NCBI GenBank assembly: GCA_030141605.1
Contig: JAQGDQ010000016.1
Coordinates: 813,999 to 877,998 of the forward strand
Length of the DNA stretch: 64,000 nt
From: Tubiluchus corallicola
Taxonomy: Eukaryota; Priapulida; Priapulimorpha; Priapulimorphida; Tubiluchidae
Direction of reading: 5' to 3'
This document shows, piece after piece, positions 1 through 14,734 of the stretch. The notes under the pieces were generated by a model that did not search any database, had not been told where the DNA came from, and worked only from the letters and a program-made list of their open reading frames with translations. The first letter of the stretch is position 1. Each line of letters begins with the position of its first letter. The position numbers were made by a program, and so were the translations under genes.

Positions 1-440
1 CCACGGTTTTTCAAAGAGGTATATTTTAGAGACGGTTTTTTTACCTTAACGTGGAGGCTAGCAGAACTAATGTCATGTAACAGTATAGTAATTAGTGGTA
101 ACTAGTCTAAACACTGCTAAAGACTAGACTTTACAACTGACGCAGTAGCGTCATACAACTGCCGAAATGATGGAAATCAGCAAGTTTTGTTTACACTTTT
201 AAATCGTCTATGCACTAATGTTATGAGGCAATAACATTACCACCTGGTATCCAAACTGTATTTAAAAATTGAAACCTAGTCGTTAATTCAGGTATTTTCA
301 GATTCAGAGGTTTGCTGGACATAGATAAGCTCTATGGCCAAGCTACAGTTTAATTTTGTTTCAGAAAGTTATCTCGGTGCTTTAAAACCATCTCAGACAT
401 TATCATAAATTATAATGTTTTTTGCCTTTATTGTGATCGA

Positions 441-535
441 CAGCTTTTTTTCAGTAATGCAATAAATTTACGAGTTATATAACATGAGGGATTTTATATA
501 ACTCGCAAACTTATTGCATTATTCAACAAAAACTG
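441..535. repeat. imperfect 42-bp inverted repeat (hairpin)
   Basis: The arms 441-482 and 494-535 are imperfect reverse complements around an 11-nt loop. The inner part is strongest: CGAGTTATATAA at 471-482 faces TTATATAACTCG at 494-505, and AATGCAATAA at 456-465 faces TTATTGCATT at 511-520. The shape suits a short fold-back or MITE remnant; no target-site duplication was identified. Confidence 0.7.
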
Positions 536-1238
536 TGGTTTAAAACATCACACATTACCAGGGGTGTAGTTCCATTTTTTGCAACTTCTTCAATGTCATT
601 ATTGGTTTTAGCTAAGTTTATCCTTATTGCATTGGCCATCATAAAGGACATAATTATGGCTTAATAAGGTTTAATTAAAGTTTCTTCAGAAACTTGTTGA
701 GGTACTAAGTGAAAATATTGAGACTAACTTCGTCAAAATATTTAAGTACAGTAAGGCTGAAATATCGAGATAATTATGTCAAATGAAATCACAGCATACG
801 TCACGGGTAGATACGTCACAAAATTGCATTGATTATGTCAGTCGTTAATGTCATTAACCTGCATAAATTGCTGATTATCGCCAATGTTTACCGAAATAGC
901 TGGATTATTCAAATAATTAGTTTTAATGTTTCTTTACGGTTCGGATGTTTAACTTAGTAAATGTAGCAATACCTCTTGTTTTGGAAATACTGATTGCTGA
1001 AAAATTGAGTCACTTTTCATTAGCTACGGCCGCGAGAGATGAAAGTGGCATTTCGAGTTGTTTTCTCTTCAGCTGAAATTCATCCCAAGTGCAATCCGTT
1101 TTTAGTTTCAAATAAACTCACTCTGGGAGGCGAGATGTGACGTCAGGGCAAAGTAACTATTGAAAATTGTGATGTGCTTATTTTCGTGGTTTTCGCAGTG
1201 CACCTACCGTTGTTTTGTTGTCGTAGTCGTTGTCGACA

Positions 1239-1288
1239 GCAGCAGCAGCAACAACAACAACAAGAGCGCCCGCATCACCACCACCAAT

Positions 1289-1326
<38 letters not shown>

Positions 1327-1378
1327 CAACAACAACAACAACAACAGCAGCAGCAGCAGCAACAACAACAACAACAAC
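1239..1378 (+). repeat. interrupted (CAG/CAA)n trinucleotide repeat
   Basis: Runs of CAG and CAA triplets cover about 140 bp, with a short non-repeat break near 1265-1296. All three forward frames stay open through it (polyGln, polySer/Asn, polyAla/Thr), as expected for a triplet microsatellite. I do not call it coding, because the flanks show no recognisable domain. Confidence 0.85.
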
Positions 1379-1822
1379 CTTACATAGAATGAGATTCATT
1401 TACTTTACGCCAAAAGCCATCTTCGAAAGATGGCGAATAGATTTAATTAGATTATTGATTGTACTAGAGAAAAATGTCTGTGTAATTTCATTACGAGGTG
1501 ATTGGTCAAAACCTTTATGTGCGATCACTTGATCTTATTGCTATTGTCCCCCCTTAGCGTGGTAATTTTGGATTCGATTACCCAGAAAAAGATTGTCTGC
1601 AAAAGCTCTTTTCTATAGTTAGTTTCATCTTGTCATCAAGGTCAAAAAACATGAACCTTAATACGTCTTGAAGGCAGAAATTTCAGACTGAAAAATAAAA
1701 TTAATCGAGATAGTATTGATCTTCTAACCTACAGTTGTCACATCAAGCATACAAGTGTAAAGGTGGTACTGAACGCCACTCAGCTTCTTCGTTCATTTAG
1801 TATTTCAAAAATCATTTCTTGG

Positions 1823-1880
1823 TTCATTCATTCATTCATTCATTCATTCATTCATTCATTCATTCATTCATTCATTCATT
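1823..1880 (+). repeat. (ATTC)n microsatellite
   Basis: A nearly pure tetranucleotide run, followed by about 130 bp of degenerate TTCG/TTTG tetranucleotides that look like decayed units of the same array. Confidence 0.9.
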
Positions 1881-3432
1881 GTTTGTTTCCTCGCTCGCTT
1901 GTTTGTTCTTTCGTTCGTTCGTGGTTAGTTCATTCCTTCGTTTGTTTATGAGTTCGATTATCCGTTCTTTCAGTTATTCGTTTATTCATTCGTTTGTTTT
2001 TTTTGTCGTTTGTTTGTTGGTGTTGGGAGCTAGTACATTTTTATGATGGGGGTGCAACTCTTTAACTGCCACTCATTCACAAATCAGACTAACTTGTTGT
2101 GTCATCTTTTATTTATAGTAAAAAGGGTTATGTGAGCGGTTGTTGTCCTACAATTTTCCAGAGGGCAACAAGTTATGTGAACCAGAAATCAACGACACAG
2201 GAGTAACTAAACTTCTTTTTGGAATGAAGTTGCAATGTCGAAAAGCTCACTTGAAAAAACATTGGGTCTAAGGCTTGACGTTATATTTTACGGGGGTCTG
2301 CTTAGGCGTTATGGTTTTTCATATTAACCGAAAGAAGCATCGATTTTTGAGCATTTCAAGTATTCGGTATCAAGCAAAATTCAGTATGAAATGGAAAAAA
2401 TGATTACTTTTACAATTTGTATTGATCTTTTAGCTCGTTTAGAAAATCAAACATTACATCAAAACAAACTATAAGTAATATAGCAATAATAATAATAATA
2501 ACAAAGTAAAAGAAAAGTAGTCTGCAACCCTTCTCCTAGGAGGATAAGAAAATGAAAGAGGAACCCGGACGTAGCTCACAGCTCACACAACCGTCAGTAA
2601 AACAGCTTCAGTCCATGGACGTAATCATCAACAGCGATGACGACAGCTACAGCATTAAACAAACGTGGACCGGGAAATGGCTTTTTAGGTCGTCTTGGTT
2701 CACTTTTGGCTCAAGATACACCTCCAACGTCTGGTTAGTTGTTGTCACCTCTCCATTCAGCTTGGCTTAAGATTACGCCGCACATAGTACAGTTCCCACA
2801 TATCACAGTTCCCGATAGTCCCTTTATGTCAGATTAGCAAATAGATGTGAACCAAATTTAGAGCGACTTTACAGTGTTAACCATATTTTAGAGTAAAGTA
2901 AAGTCAAAGTGAAAGCAAAAGCATCTTAGGCTGCTTTCAGGTTTAGCAGTTCCAATGTACTGTCCTGGATATCTGGGTCATGCATTTTCCAAGATCATGT
3001 TATGTATAAACAGGTTAAAGAATATTTTGATTGGAGAGCCCTTCTCACAGACTGTTATGAGTAGGAAGCCCTTCTCACAGACTATACTTCTCACAGCAAT
3101 ATCTAGTTTAGCTATGTGTAAGAACCTTACTGTTGGTTTGATTTTTGTTATTCGTTCGTTTGTTCGTTCACTCAGTCATTGATTGCAATTGCATGCAATT
3201 TAGATACAAATAACTTGTATTGAATCTTGATAAAGTGTGAACTGGCAATTATTCGTTGACAGATGAACCTCTCATAGTATATGCAGTGGATTTTTAAGTT
3301 TGCAAGAACGAAGTTTTTTTGCAATGTAACACAGCTGTATGAAAAGTAGAAGATATGCGTTCGACACCCGACAGTGACCAAGATTTTTCAGACTCTAATT
3401 GAATTTCGTTTGTGTGTGATCAGGATCTTTAA

Positions 3433-4253
<821 letters not shown>

Positions 4254-4882
4254 TTTAGTTGGCATATAGACAGCGAAATATAGCGTGTTTGTAATACTGC
4301 TTCCTCAGCTGTTGCTAATAATAAATGCACTTTTAGAGGAACACATCTGGCTTAATTAACCGTTTTGAGCTTACGAGCTTCAACGTGGAAAACTACTTCA
4401 CCTCATCTAGATTATAGTTATAAGACAAATATGAGACAATACAAACAATTTACAGGATAGGAACTTTCGCGAAGATTTATGCTATTAATGCATTGAAAGT
4501 AGAAAAAATGTTAGAGTATTTTTAAAACGCGTAAGATCGGCAGTTCGGCATAGAGTCGCAATTCCACAGTTGTTATCCTTTCTTCGGATAGATATTGCAC
4601 TTTTCTTGATTAGGCACTATGTTCATAGAGCATAATAAACGAGATAAATCAACTAGTTTGTGATGCCGTTAAATTATTGAATTACGTTGTTATACACGAA
4701 ATAACAGGGACAAAACGCCTAAAGCTGAGTTAGCAAATTACATGTAACTGGTAATGAGACACACGCCGAAATCAGATTCAGTTTGTGTGCATGCATTCAA
4801 TTTACACGGCAAAATAGCGAATCATTTAGCAAATTGCATTGCCAGGCCGATGCTTATGGAGTATGCATGAATTTTAACTTGT

Positions 4883-4964
4883 CCTTTGAAAACTAGAATG
4901 TGATAACTAGAAGCTACCTTAGCCCTTTGAAGAATAGAAAGTGACAACCAGACGTTACCTAAGC
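4883..4964 (+). repeat. two diverged 41-bp tandem units
   Basis: CCTTTGAA(A/G)AxTAGAA begins at 4883 and again at 4924. The two units agree at most positions through CTACCTTAG / GTTACCTAAG. It is an old local duplication with no other known role. Confidence 0.6.
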
Positions 4965-7900
4965 TCTAAGTCACCTAAAATGACGGCATTTTTTTACGAT
5001 TTTAAGTCAACGTAAATTTCTTTGAAATTTATAAAAAAAGTATTAGAGTTAGCATAGTGTTTTTTGTCCGTGTAAGAATTTGTTTTCGAATTCGGTGTAA
5101 AACTAATGAAAGAGCTGCAACAAAAAAGTCTTAACCAGTAAATCAATAATTTGGCTGTCGGTCTTTAAATAGCTTGCTGTGACGATAAGTGAATAGATAT
5201 TCGTGATCTACCAATGAAAACAAGATCTACAGTACAGCATCTTTGTTTACGAAATAAAATTTTATCTGCATAATGCGATTTTTATTTCCTCTTGACTGCT
5301 TATTATTCTTAATTATTCAAGTGATTATTAGGGTTGTTAATATTTCATGAAGTGAATTAATGCTATCTGCAGTTTTAACTGATTTCGAAATCGATTATAA
5401 TTTCCCCATGTATTGTACACTGTTTCAAAATTGTACAGAACGAATTTGAACTAAAAACCAGTAAACAGACGACGGTGAACGTCTTGTACAATGAGTTTAG
5501 TCGCCACGTAAGAAAAAAGTAACTTTAAGCGCTTTAAAGCACGTTTAATAAATCTTTGGCGACTTTTCGCGAAAAGCACTAATGATCACCATTTGCCGCA
5601 AAGATTTAAATTTTCGAAGCAAAAATGCATCTTTTGTAAACAGTAACTTTCTTATACTAACTTACTGCACAAGTGTGATAAGTATAACAGCCGAGTGGTT
5701 TAGATTACTTTCTTTCGTTCCATGTTGACCTTGGTGCCAACACAAAAATGCTAAAAATACGAGACATCATATGAGTCATTTTGGGGAACCTCACTAGCTC
5801 AGCTTCAAATTCTAACAGGTGACAAATCATTGGGATCATACACGTCACAATTCCACCGTAATTACAATGTTTACAAAATATAAGGATGTCCAGTAACTTT
5901 CGATGGCTTTGTTAAAAAAATAAATGTGAGCATGACTTCTGTGAAAACATATCCAAAGTGGTTTTGGGTTTTTCTATAAGCCAAACGTCCTAAAAGCAAA
6001 ACTATATCTTGTTTTAAGTTAAACGATGGTCAAACTATGAATTGACTTGGCTTTAGTATTTCATCTTTAATCAATGCTGCTTTGTTCAATTGGGGTCTTT
6101 AGATTGTAACCGCACCTTAGATTGCGCCACTGTCTTATCTCTATCTACAAGAATGCTCGCCCCATTCTTTCTAATGAAAACACTACCACTATTTCCATTA
6201 CACGTTAAAATCTCTGAAGTATTAACTAACACTTGCAATTCTTACTTAAGCTATATAAACAGTAAATGAAAATCTTTATTAAATGAAAGTCAGTATTTGG
6301 CTATTGTCATTATCGTTAAGGAGTGTATTATTCACAAAGCATAAACTTTGTCAATATTACTCTCATCTGTTATTACACTAGAGATAGTATAGTGATAACT
6401 ATATCAGCGAAAAATGATTGCACGGAGGGCTTTGAAATGGTTCAATCGTGTCTTAAAGTGCTTTCTTCTCAAGATTAAAAGGAATCTTCACTTTATTACG
6501 CATGTTTATGAGTATTGGTCATTTTCACTTTACGTGCGAAACAGCTCGAAGTTAGTTATGGCAAGCGTGGCTAAAACTGTCATAACTACCTTGGGGCTTT
6601 AAGGTCTGCTAAGTTGTTAATAATAATAGAGATTATTGATGCATAGCATCACTGTTTACACTATTATTAGTAAAGAATGCTTCCTGTTCAGATTTTTGGT
6701 CACCTCTGGTTGACGATACGCCTTATATGTGAACACCAGTGAACTTCTTATTTTGTTTTATGTGACTCCAGGGACAGGCATTTGTAGACAAGAAGTTTTC
6801 TAACATCACACCATTTGAGGCTAAAAACTTATTACGATTAGATTAGAGCGCATTTAAACGTTGCTGGTAAAGAAAGTAATCAAGATTGCACGTTCGTAAG
6901 ATTTTTCTGGTCGCCTTTACTCACCTAATCGTTTTATAGAAACGTATGATAATAAAATCTGTACAACCAGAAATATCTGGCGGTCACAGGCATAATCTAG
7001 TTAATTAATAATATCGTTAGTCGCCAGCTAATTTGAGAAAAGTGTTGATAGTTGTTACACTTGTAATAAGCAATCTGAGCGGCGCCTACGTACCTAGCCC
7101 CAGAAATTTGTTGGCATCTGTATATTTTGTGGGTTTTTTCTTAATATGCTATCGTGTAAGACTTTAAATGTTTAACAATCAAGCTGATATCAATGCAAAA
7201 ATTTCTCCGAAATGCATGTTACCTGCCGATGTGAATAAATGCTTAATGATTGCAGATTCGTGAATGATGATTCTTATACACAGTCGTCGTAAATATATAT
7301 AAGCATTTACAACAATCGTTATCGCTACTATTTAATGTCGCTGTTGATATCATGACACATGGTCATGATTTTAATCTCATCTTTGAAGTTTATTTTTATC
7401 GCAAATAGCAAATAAGCAGATAGTTTACAGGATTCCTATTAATAGGCATTTTTACTCTACTGCCGTTTACGTCGTTAAGCAAGATTTGAAATTACTTTCA
7501 CTTATCCATTTCTCGTTTTCATCTGTCTCTTCCTCTTTCTCGATTACTTCAGCTATAAATTTCACAATCTTGGCAGAATTTCGCAGAAATATGAGCTTAA
7601 GACAAGCAGCGTGTAATTCAGCAAATGCTATGTACAGGTATACCTGTTTCTTAATTCTCGTATGTCAGCGTATCTTCCGTGAAGAAGCATGAGGTTGCAA
7701 AACACTGTGCATCAGCTGGCTTCTTTGGCTTCATCTGCGCAATGGTGCTTTAGATTACTATAACCTCCTCGCGCCATCTGACGGTAGACTGTAAAGTTGT
7801 GATGATTTTTAAAATATGTTTTTGTTATTATGTTATTCTGGGGTTGAGAATGAGCTTGAGGTTATACTGACTGATTGACTAACTGACTGATTTACATACT

Positions 7901-8119
7901 TACTTTATGTAGCTCAGTTGTTCGCAGATATTGAATGAATCCAACAACAAACGGGCATGCAAAGTTAAGTATACTGATGATCAGTCTTTGGTGAACTCTG
8001 CAGACTACAAATGCGAATGTATACGAGTGTATTAAGAAAATTCTTTTCCCGTGTAAATAGAGGAGCTAAATTATTATTGTACATAATATTATAAAATAAA
8101 TATTTATTGTTGTTGTTGA

Positions 8120-8293
<174 letters not shown>

Positions 8294-8839
8294 TTCTCTC
8301 ACCCTGTGTTTCCAAAAACAGAAACGTTACAACAAAGAAATGAGTCAGAACAGCCGTACTTTTATTTATCACAATTTGCACATGTTCTTTGTGTTACTCC
8401 AGCTTCTGGAATGAATACCCGATGGTTTACCACTTCTGGTCTAACATGCGGCGCTACTGGTTATGACAAAAGCCTCCGGCACAGAACATATAACTTGTCT
8501 GTAATCTGTAAAATTATAATTGTATCTCATTAAATTTGCTAACTGTGCAAGACGTAAGTGATGAAAAACGATGAAATAATTGCACCCATGAGGCGCAAAC
8601 CCTGAAAAGCCTTAATCGTGTACAGCTGAAACTTACAACATGAGTATAAAGGAGCAAATTAGTAGGTGAATATGGTCACCTGCGCTCACCATTCAAAGAA
8701 CACTTGATGATTAAATAGGTTTATCGAGTGCAGGAATAAATAGAAATGACAAATGAATATAGATCAATGAAAACTTCTCAGTGATAACAGAAACCTGAAT
8801 GGAACAGATCTCCTTACGACAACTAAAGCTTTGAGACAT

Positions 8840-8878
8840 TGTGTGTGTGTGTGTGTGTGTGCGTGTGTGTGTGTGTGC

Positions 8879-8939
<61 letters not shown>

Positions 8940-9029
8940 TGCGTGCGTGCGTACGTGCGTGCGTGTGTGTGTGTGTGTGTGTGTGTGAGCGTGTGTGCGT
9001 GCGTGCGTGCGTGCGTGCGTGTGTGTGTA
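8840..9029 (+). repeat. (GT)n microsatellite with GCGT interruptions
   Basis: About 190 bp of alternating purine-pyrimidine sequence with GCGT blocks near 8878, 8935-8963 and 8997-9020. It is a candidate Z-DNA former. The Cys/Val and His/Thr reading frames in it are shadows. Confidence 0.95.
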
Positions 9030-10948
9030 TCTTATCTAATGTGTGTTGGTGATAATCTAATGTAACTATCAAAAGAGTTGCTGCAGAGACTGTGTAATCT
9101 AAAACTAGCTATTAATTGTTACTAAATATAAACACAAAAATGACGAAAAAATGTTCTAATATAGGTGTAGATGTGCAATCCTGTGCCTGTAATTAAACGT
9201 TTTTCGAAAAGTGGGCGTGGCCAGGTCACGTGACATTTGCGTGAAATATTAAAACAACGTTGTAGATCTCGTTGAAATAAAGTCGTTCAAAGCTAGCAGA
9301 AGGTAATGCTAAACGCTTGCGGATTGTTTGTGAAGGTAAAAAATGGAAGGTAAAAAACAGAGAGTGTTTTAGGAATTTGGTATGGTGGTGAAGAGGGGGT
9401 TAATTTGAACTTTATCACATTAACCCCTTTATTAAAGTTTAATAAACCCAGCAGGGTAAAACGGCTCAAGGAGCCACATATACGCACAATATACTCTTCC
9501 ATTTCCTGACATGATGATTTGTTTGTAAATATACACTTACGTATATTTAAACGAGAGTATATCCAATAAGTACGAATTAATACAGCTGAGCACTGAGCAA
9601 TTGACGTCAAATAAAATGTCAATCATTCTCAGTCAAGCTCTGCTGACTGTCCAATCAGTGCGCATATTTTTCACACGCCCACAGAACCGGTTCATTACCT
9701 CATGTTTCGGGACAATAGCTTTAACTATGTATTGACGGTATATATTATATTCTTATGAAAAATGCTCAACTTTTTATGAGTTTGTGGGAGAGAAATCAGC
9801 CTTGTTTTAGATCTTATTACAGGCTGTCGATTGTCTGGATTGTCGATTAAAATTGAGTATGAATTAGTGGAAACACATAGTATAATTTCGTTTTTATAGG
9901 AAGAAATGCGCGGCGCTTGCGTCTATGAGTTACTGATTTTGTTACTAATAAAAAACGCAGTTTAGTTTAATGTAAGATTTTGCAAGCTAAATATAGACAA
10001 GTATTAACTTTAAAAAAATACAAATTAACTTAACGAGGTTAATTAGGCCTATCATGTGACACTGCTTTAATGATCGCAAATCTAAAATGGCCTACGTGTA
10101 CAGAGGTGACAATGAAATTTATGACTTTATATTGAAGCCCGAGTTGGCAGATATAAATGATTCAAGGTTAACATGCATGTAAAAATTACAGGCTGAGCAC
10201 TTCTAAGTAGGTTTGCGCAGGATGTAGGAATGGCCAAGTTAGCAATAGTTGAAGCCCAGGGGCAGAGTTGAACTCATCTACGGGAATACGTGACAACTGT
10301 CAGGATTATGTGGTAAGCGAGCACACTCATAGGAATTCACATTCACGCAAAATATTTTCTTTTCTGGTCAGTTTTTATAAACCTCAATAAGATCTTCACG
10401 GTCCAAATTAATTCAAATGTGGTCAAAGTTTATGTTATATATCAACGTAAAATTTGAATTTTGAAATAGTCAATTTTATGCTATTTTCCTGGCTATAACC
10501 ATTATTAAAAGATGCCATTGGGACTTATGACGTGCGTCACTTGGGCAAGATTGTCTATGGAATAAAATAATCAAATTTATTCCATTTCCGTAGTCTAACA
10601 AACAGTTGAAAAAATGCAAAAAGTGGATAAAAGCTTGCTAACGACCACATAATTAGTTGGAATTAGAAAAAAATACGTCGCAGGTATGATGTGTTCCTTT
10701 AGTCGAAGGCAAAAGAGACTTTCGTAAATAAATTTTGTTGCTCATTTATTGTAAAGCAAGGCTAACTGGCTTAGTTTCTTTATTATACTTATGTCTCTAT
10801 ATTTTGTAGTGCTTTGAAACTTCGTCTCTACATTCTGTTTAAATTACTACTTGAAGTGTAAAAATAGCTGTTACTCTGCGAATTTATGTTTATGAAAAGT
10901 GCAATCAGTTTATCTGCTGATTAGACATTAATTGTGACTGTCGTGTTG

Positions 10949-11446
10949 TTTAGTTTAGTTTAGTTTAGTTTAGTCTAGTCTAGTCTAGTCTAGTCTAGTC
11001 TAGTCTAGTCTAGTCTAGCCTAGTCTAGTGTTTAGTTTAGTTTAGTTTAGTCTAGTCTAGTCTAGTCTAGTCTAGTCTAGTCTAGTCTAGTCTAGTCTAG
11101 TCTAGTCTAGTCTAGTCTAGTCTAGTCTAGTTTAGTTTAGTTTAGTGTTTAGTTTAGTTTAGTTTAGTGTTTAGTTTAGTTTAGTTTAGTTTAGTTTAGT
11201 TTAGTCTAGTCTAGTCTAGTCTAGTCTAGTCTAGTCTAGTCTAGTCTAGTCTAGTCTAGTCTAGTCTAGTCTAGTCTAGTCTAGTCTAGTCTAGTTTAGT
11301 CTAGTCTAGTCTAGTTTAGTGTTTAGTTTAGTTTAGTCTAGTCTAGTCTAGTCTAGTCTAGTCTAGTCTAGTCTAGTCTAGTCTAGTCTAGTCTAGTCTA
11401 GTCTAGTCTAGTCTAGTCTAGTCTAGTCTAGTCTAGTCTAGTTTAG
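10949..11446 (+). repeat. pentanucleotide (TAGTT/TAGTC)n array
   Basis: About 500 bp of 5-bp units in two versions differing at one base, TTTAG and TCTAG. They occur in blocks, not at random, and TAGTGTTTAG junctions near 11028, 11149, 11166 and 11320 mark the restart of TTTAG blocks. The left edge follows TGTCGTG; the right edge ends in TTTAGACAG. Confidence 0.95.
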
Positions 11447-12181
11447 ACAGTTGTTGTTCAGCGTGAGCTGCTGTCCCGAATGCCGCTGAGCGTGCTTACG
11501 TTACAGCGGGGCGGAACGATAGACCAATATGATTGACGTCAATTATTCGTCCCCTACAACATAGAGGTCAAAGTTGTAATCTCGCCAAAATGGCTATTAG
11601 TTCGCACAACTTGCACACAACATTGGACACTCATAATGCCTGTCAACCATGGAATTTGTCAATATTGCTATGATGATCAGATTAAAGACAAAAATAATTT
11701 TATTCTCGAACGAAAAATGTTTAATGAAAGCGTTATTTGGAAGAGTATACTGATCATTAGTTTGCAACTTTAAACTGAGTAAGGCCTGCAGTTAAATGCT
11801 AGATTAAAAAAAACCGAACCCAATCTTAAACTATAGCACAATACAATCTACCCTACGAGATACTGAAACGGAACATACTATTTTTCAAGAATGACTTATG
11901 TGAAAGACTTATTACCACAGAAACGTAATTTTGCCCTCGCGTGCTTAGTTCATCGATGTCCCATGCATTTCGCCATTCGCTATGGCCACTAGTGCCTGCA
12001 TCTTGGAAACGTATTCCACAAAAAATAGGTGCTGCACATCTCAGTTCATATGTGTTAGTTTCTGCCGAACTACACACGTTCGACAGCTCATACGTGAGCA
12101 CAACGGTAAATTTGAATTTTGAACTTAAAATTTGCCGAGTTTTTGTATAGCACACAGTACAGTAGAACTGCGCTTCAATTT

Positions 12182-12395
12182 TCGCTTTTGCAAACACGTA
12201 CAACATGCTCATGTAATATTTGTGTTGTTGAAAATTTTGGTCAGTTGTGATGTCATCACCATTTATGCTCGCTCACCGTTAATTAAGTTTTTAACCAATC
12301 ATTTAATTATCAGAAACGCTTTGACATTATTATAGGTGATACAATGTATAGTTTTCACTGCACTTCAAAATCAGGTAGGATATCAAAAATCATCC
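12182..12395 (+). repeat. dispersed repeat family A, copy 1
   Basis: This about 210-bp stretch matches the reverse complement of 52998-53190 along its length. Shared landmarks in order are CTTTTGCAAA, TTGAAAATT, TGATGTCATCAC (copy 2 has TGACGTCATCAC), CCGTTAATT, CTTTGAC and CTTCAAAAT. The copies are clearly diverged, so the family is old. No coding function is recognised. Confidence 0.75.
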
Positions 12396-14734
12396 TGCTT
12401 TCCTTTAAAGCTTAAAGTGTGTCAAGTTACTATATAAAAGAATATTCGTATTAACTGGGTAATGTTACCACCAAACCCAGCAAATGTCAACGGTTTATTT
12501 CATTGTGCGCCGCAATGTTTTTAAAGCGCAATAAATTTTATTGTGGCGTAAGGATGGTTAAATAAACATACACTTATGAGGTATTTGAAATCATCTGCTA
12601 GCGTTTTTAATTGCTAAAAACGTCTGTCTTCACTTTAGGAATTAGACTTTGAAAACACATTTTATCTCTTTGTTAATCCTATTCTTGTAACAAGCCTATA
12701 AAGCGTTGCAATCTCCTATAATAAATTAATGGTATTTGAAACCAATGACTGTCTTTGGCTTTGCAGCTGTGACTTCGTCACTTCCAATGTGCTTACAGAT
12801 TAGTATAATAATAACCACGTGGCTTCATCAATTTTCATTTGTGGGTCATATTCCCACCAGGCAACAAGTTGTCAAGCACAATTTATTGTAATCGATCGTT
12901 CAGTTGTATTAATACTCTAGCAGCATAAAGAAATATACTACGTGAACGAACGTGTAAAATTGACTTTTTTTGTTATTGACGCTGGTTACAAGAACGAGAC
13001 TGAGTGTACTGAGATGTGGACGTCGACATAGTAAGTGCTACGTTTACATACATCGGGTGTGCTGCCACCTAGTCCCCCCTCCGAGAAACGTCAAACATGC
13101 ACATTTGTTTACGTAAAGTTTCGTTTTTTTATCTTGCCTGAGGAAGTGTCCACATTTTTGGACTTCATTTTAATTAAATTTTCAGAATTATTAATAGTGA
13201 AGATCGATTGTTTCCAATTTTCTGAACATTGCAGATTTCGCATTTACTCGCAATTGTATATCTGGTAAACTAGTTTAACCTACAGCCAAAGAAGTTATTA
13301 GGCATCTTAGATTACACGCCGACACTGTTTCACTTGTCTGACAATACGGTAAGCGCACCTTACGCTGTAGTTTTGTTGCCGACAAAATTTTTGTAATACG
13401 TTGAAAATTCAAAACGTTTACAACACCTGATTCTTTTGATGCATCTACACTGACTCCCTCCTTTGCCTAGTTTGCGTTGCATTATTTTCCTTGAACAGAC
13501 GTAGTTCTCATAACCTTATTCGTCACAACATTCTATGACTTTGTATCAACTTTACCGTTTTGAAGCAGCACACGGTGTTGCGAAAAATTTGTTCCTAATA
13601 CGGGTTTAAAGTATTAGTGGAATTTCAGCTGTTTCTATGAAAGCCTGGCTAATGGAGACTGAGCTTATGTTAGTAGATTGATGTCCTCCCTGGATAATTA
13701 AAGGTTAAATTAACATTGACAATTTAGCTGTGCTCATGCTAATTATGACAGCGCATGCGCACTACTCATTGCCTTCTTGTTTAGAATAATAGTGACTTGT
13801 TCAACGTCAAACCAAATAAATGCACCCAATGTGCACAGTCTCATGAATTTAGCTAATTAAGCCTATGATATGATAAGATTCTTTAAAGCACAAGGAAACA
13901 CACTTCATGAATAAAGCTTAAAAATTGTTTTGAAATTTTATATCACATACATGCTGTCTTATTGCGTACAGGGCTTGCGTTAGTTGTAATATAAAATTTT
14001 TAAATTTAAGTTACCGCGATGACTGTTAGGGGTACCCATTTTAACGGTAAGCCGTTCAAAACAAGTGTAGCTAACATTGCGTAAAGTTTGAAAAAAATAA
14101 TTAAAGCACTCGTAGCGCACTCTTGCCTTACTACGGAAGAGTTTAAATTACTTTATATTGTCAATAAGGTCAATAATGTGTTTTCTGTGAATCAGTGATG
14201 TACATTATAATGGTGATGCGGTACCGTTTCACCAAGTGGCGCAAATATTTTAAATTATTAAGAATTTTCTTCTGTACATAAGTTTTTCAAACACGTAAGC
14301 TTAATGCTAAGTAATATAACTTTGATGGAAAGTTCTTTGAGAAATACCTTGAAATTCCTCTTTCTTCCAATTTAAGAGTATTGGGTAGTTGTTAAGAAAG
14401 ACAAGATAATATTGGGTATTATAGTGATGTGTTCCACCGATTTCCCTGTGGCAACCTTTCAGCGTTAAACAGATCCCGCATGTTTGTACTGATGACCAAT
14501 ATCACCCTATTGTGGATGAAATATTGAACAAGCCAAGCAGCAGCTGGGATGTACACGCTTCTCTCATAAACGGGTGGCTATACATATTTGCACAGCACGG
14601 CAAACAATTACATCTGCATCACAATGCATAGTAGTTTTTTTCTCATTGCTTCATAGCTTGTAAGTTGTATACAAATAAATGATACATTCGTCTGTCATCA
14701 AATATCTAAGAAAATGGCAGAAATTTAGGAACTT

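Noticed and set aside
1160-1532. Overlapping reading frames through the CAG/CAA tract
   Set aside because: All frames are open because of the triplet repeat; flanking residues show no domain or splice context.
2552-2770. 72-residue frame starting after AGGAGGATAAG, considered as the missing first Cav2 exon
   Set aside because: It could end in phase 2 at AG|GTCGTC to fit exon 1, but the donor is poor and the protein resembles no Cav N-terminus.
5689-5740. tRNA-like A-box GCCGAGTGGTTTAGATTAC
   Set aside because: No B-box follows at tRNA spacing and no stems pair, so at most a truncated SINE.
7911-7968. tRNA-like GTAGCTCAGTTGTTCG with partial similarity near 53820
   Set aside because: B-box missing and the similarity is too short to define an element.
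9209-9680. Possible MITE with GTGGGCGTG at the left and inverted CACGCCCAC at the right
   Set aside because: Only about 10 bp of inverted match and no target duplication; chance cannot be excluded.
11853-12212. 119-residue minus-strand frame
   Set aside because: No recognisable family, overlapped by an opposing frame and by the dispersed repeat.
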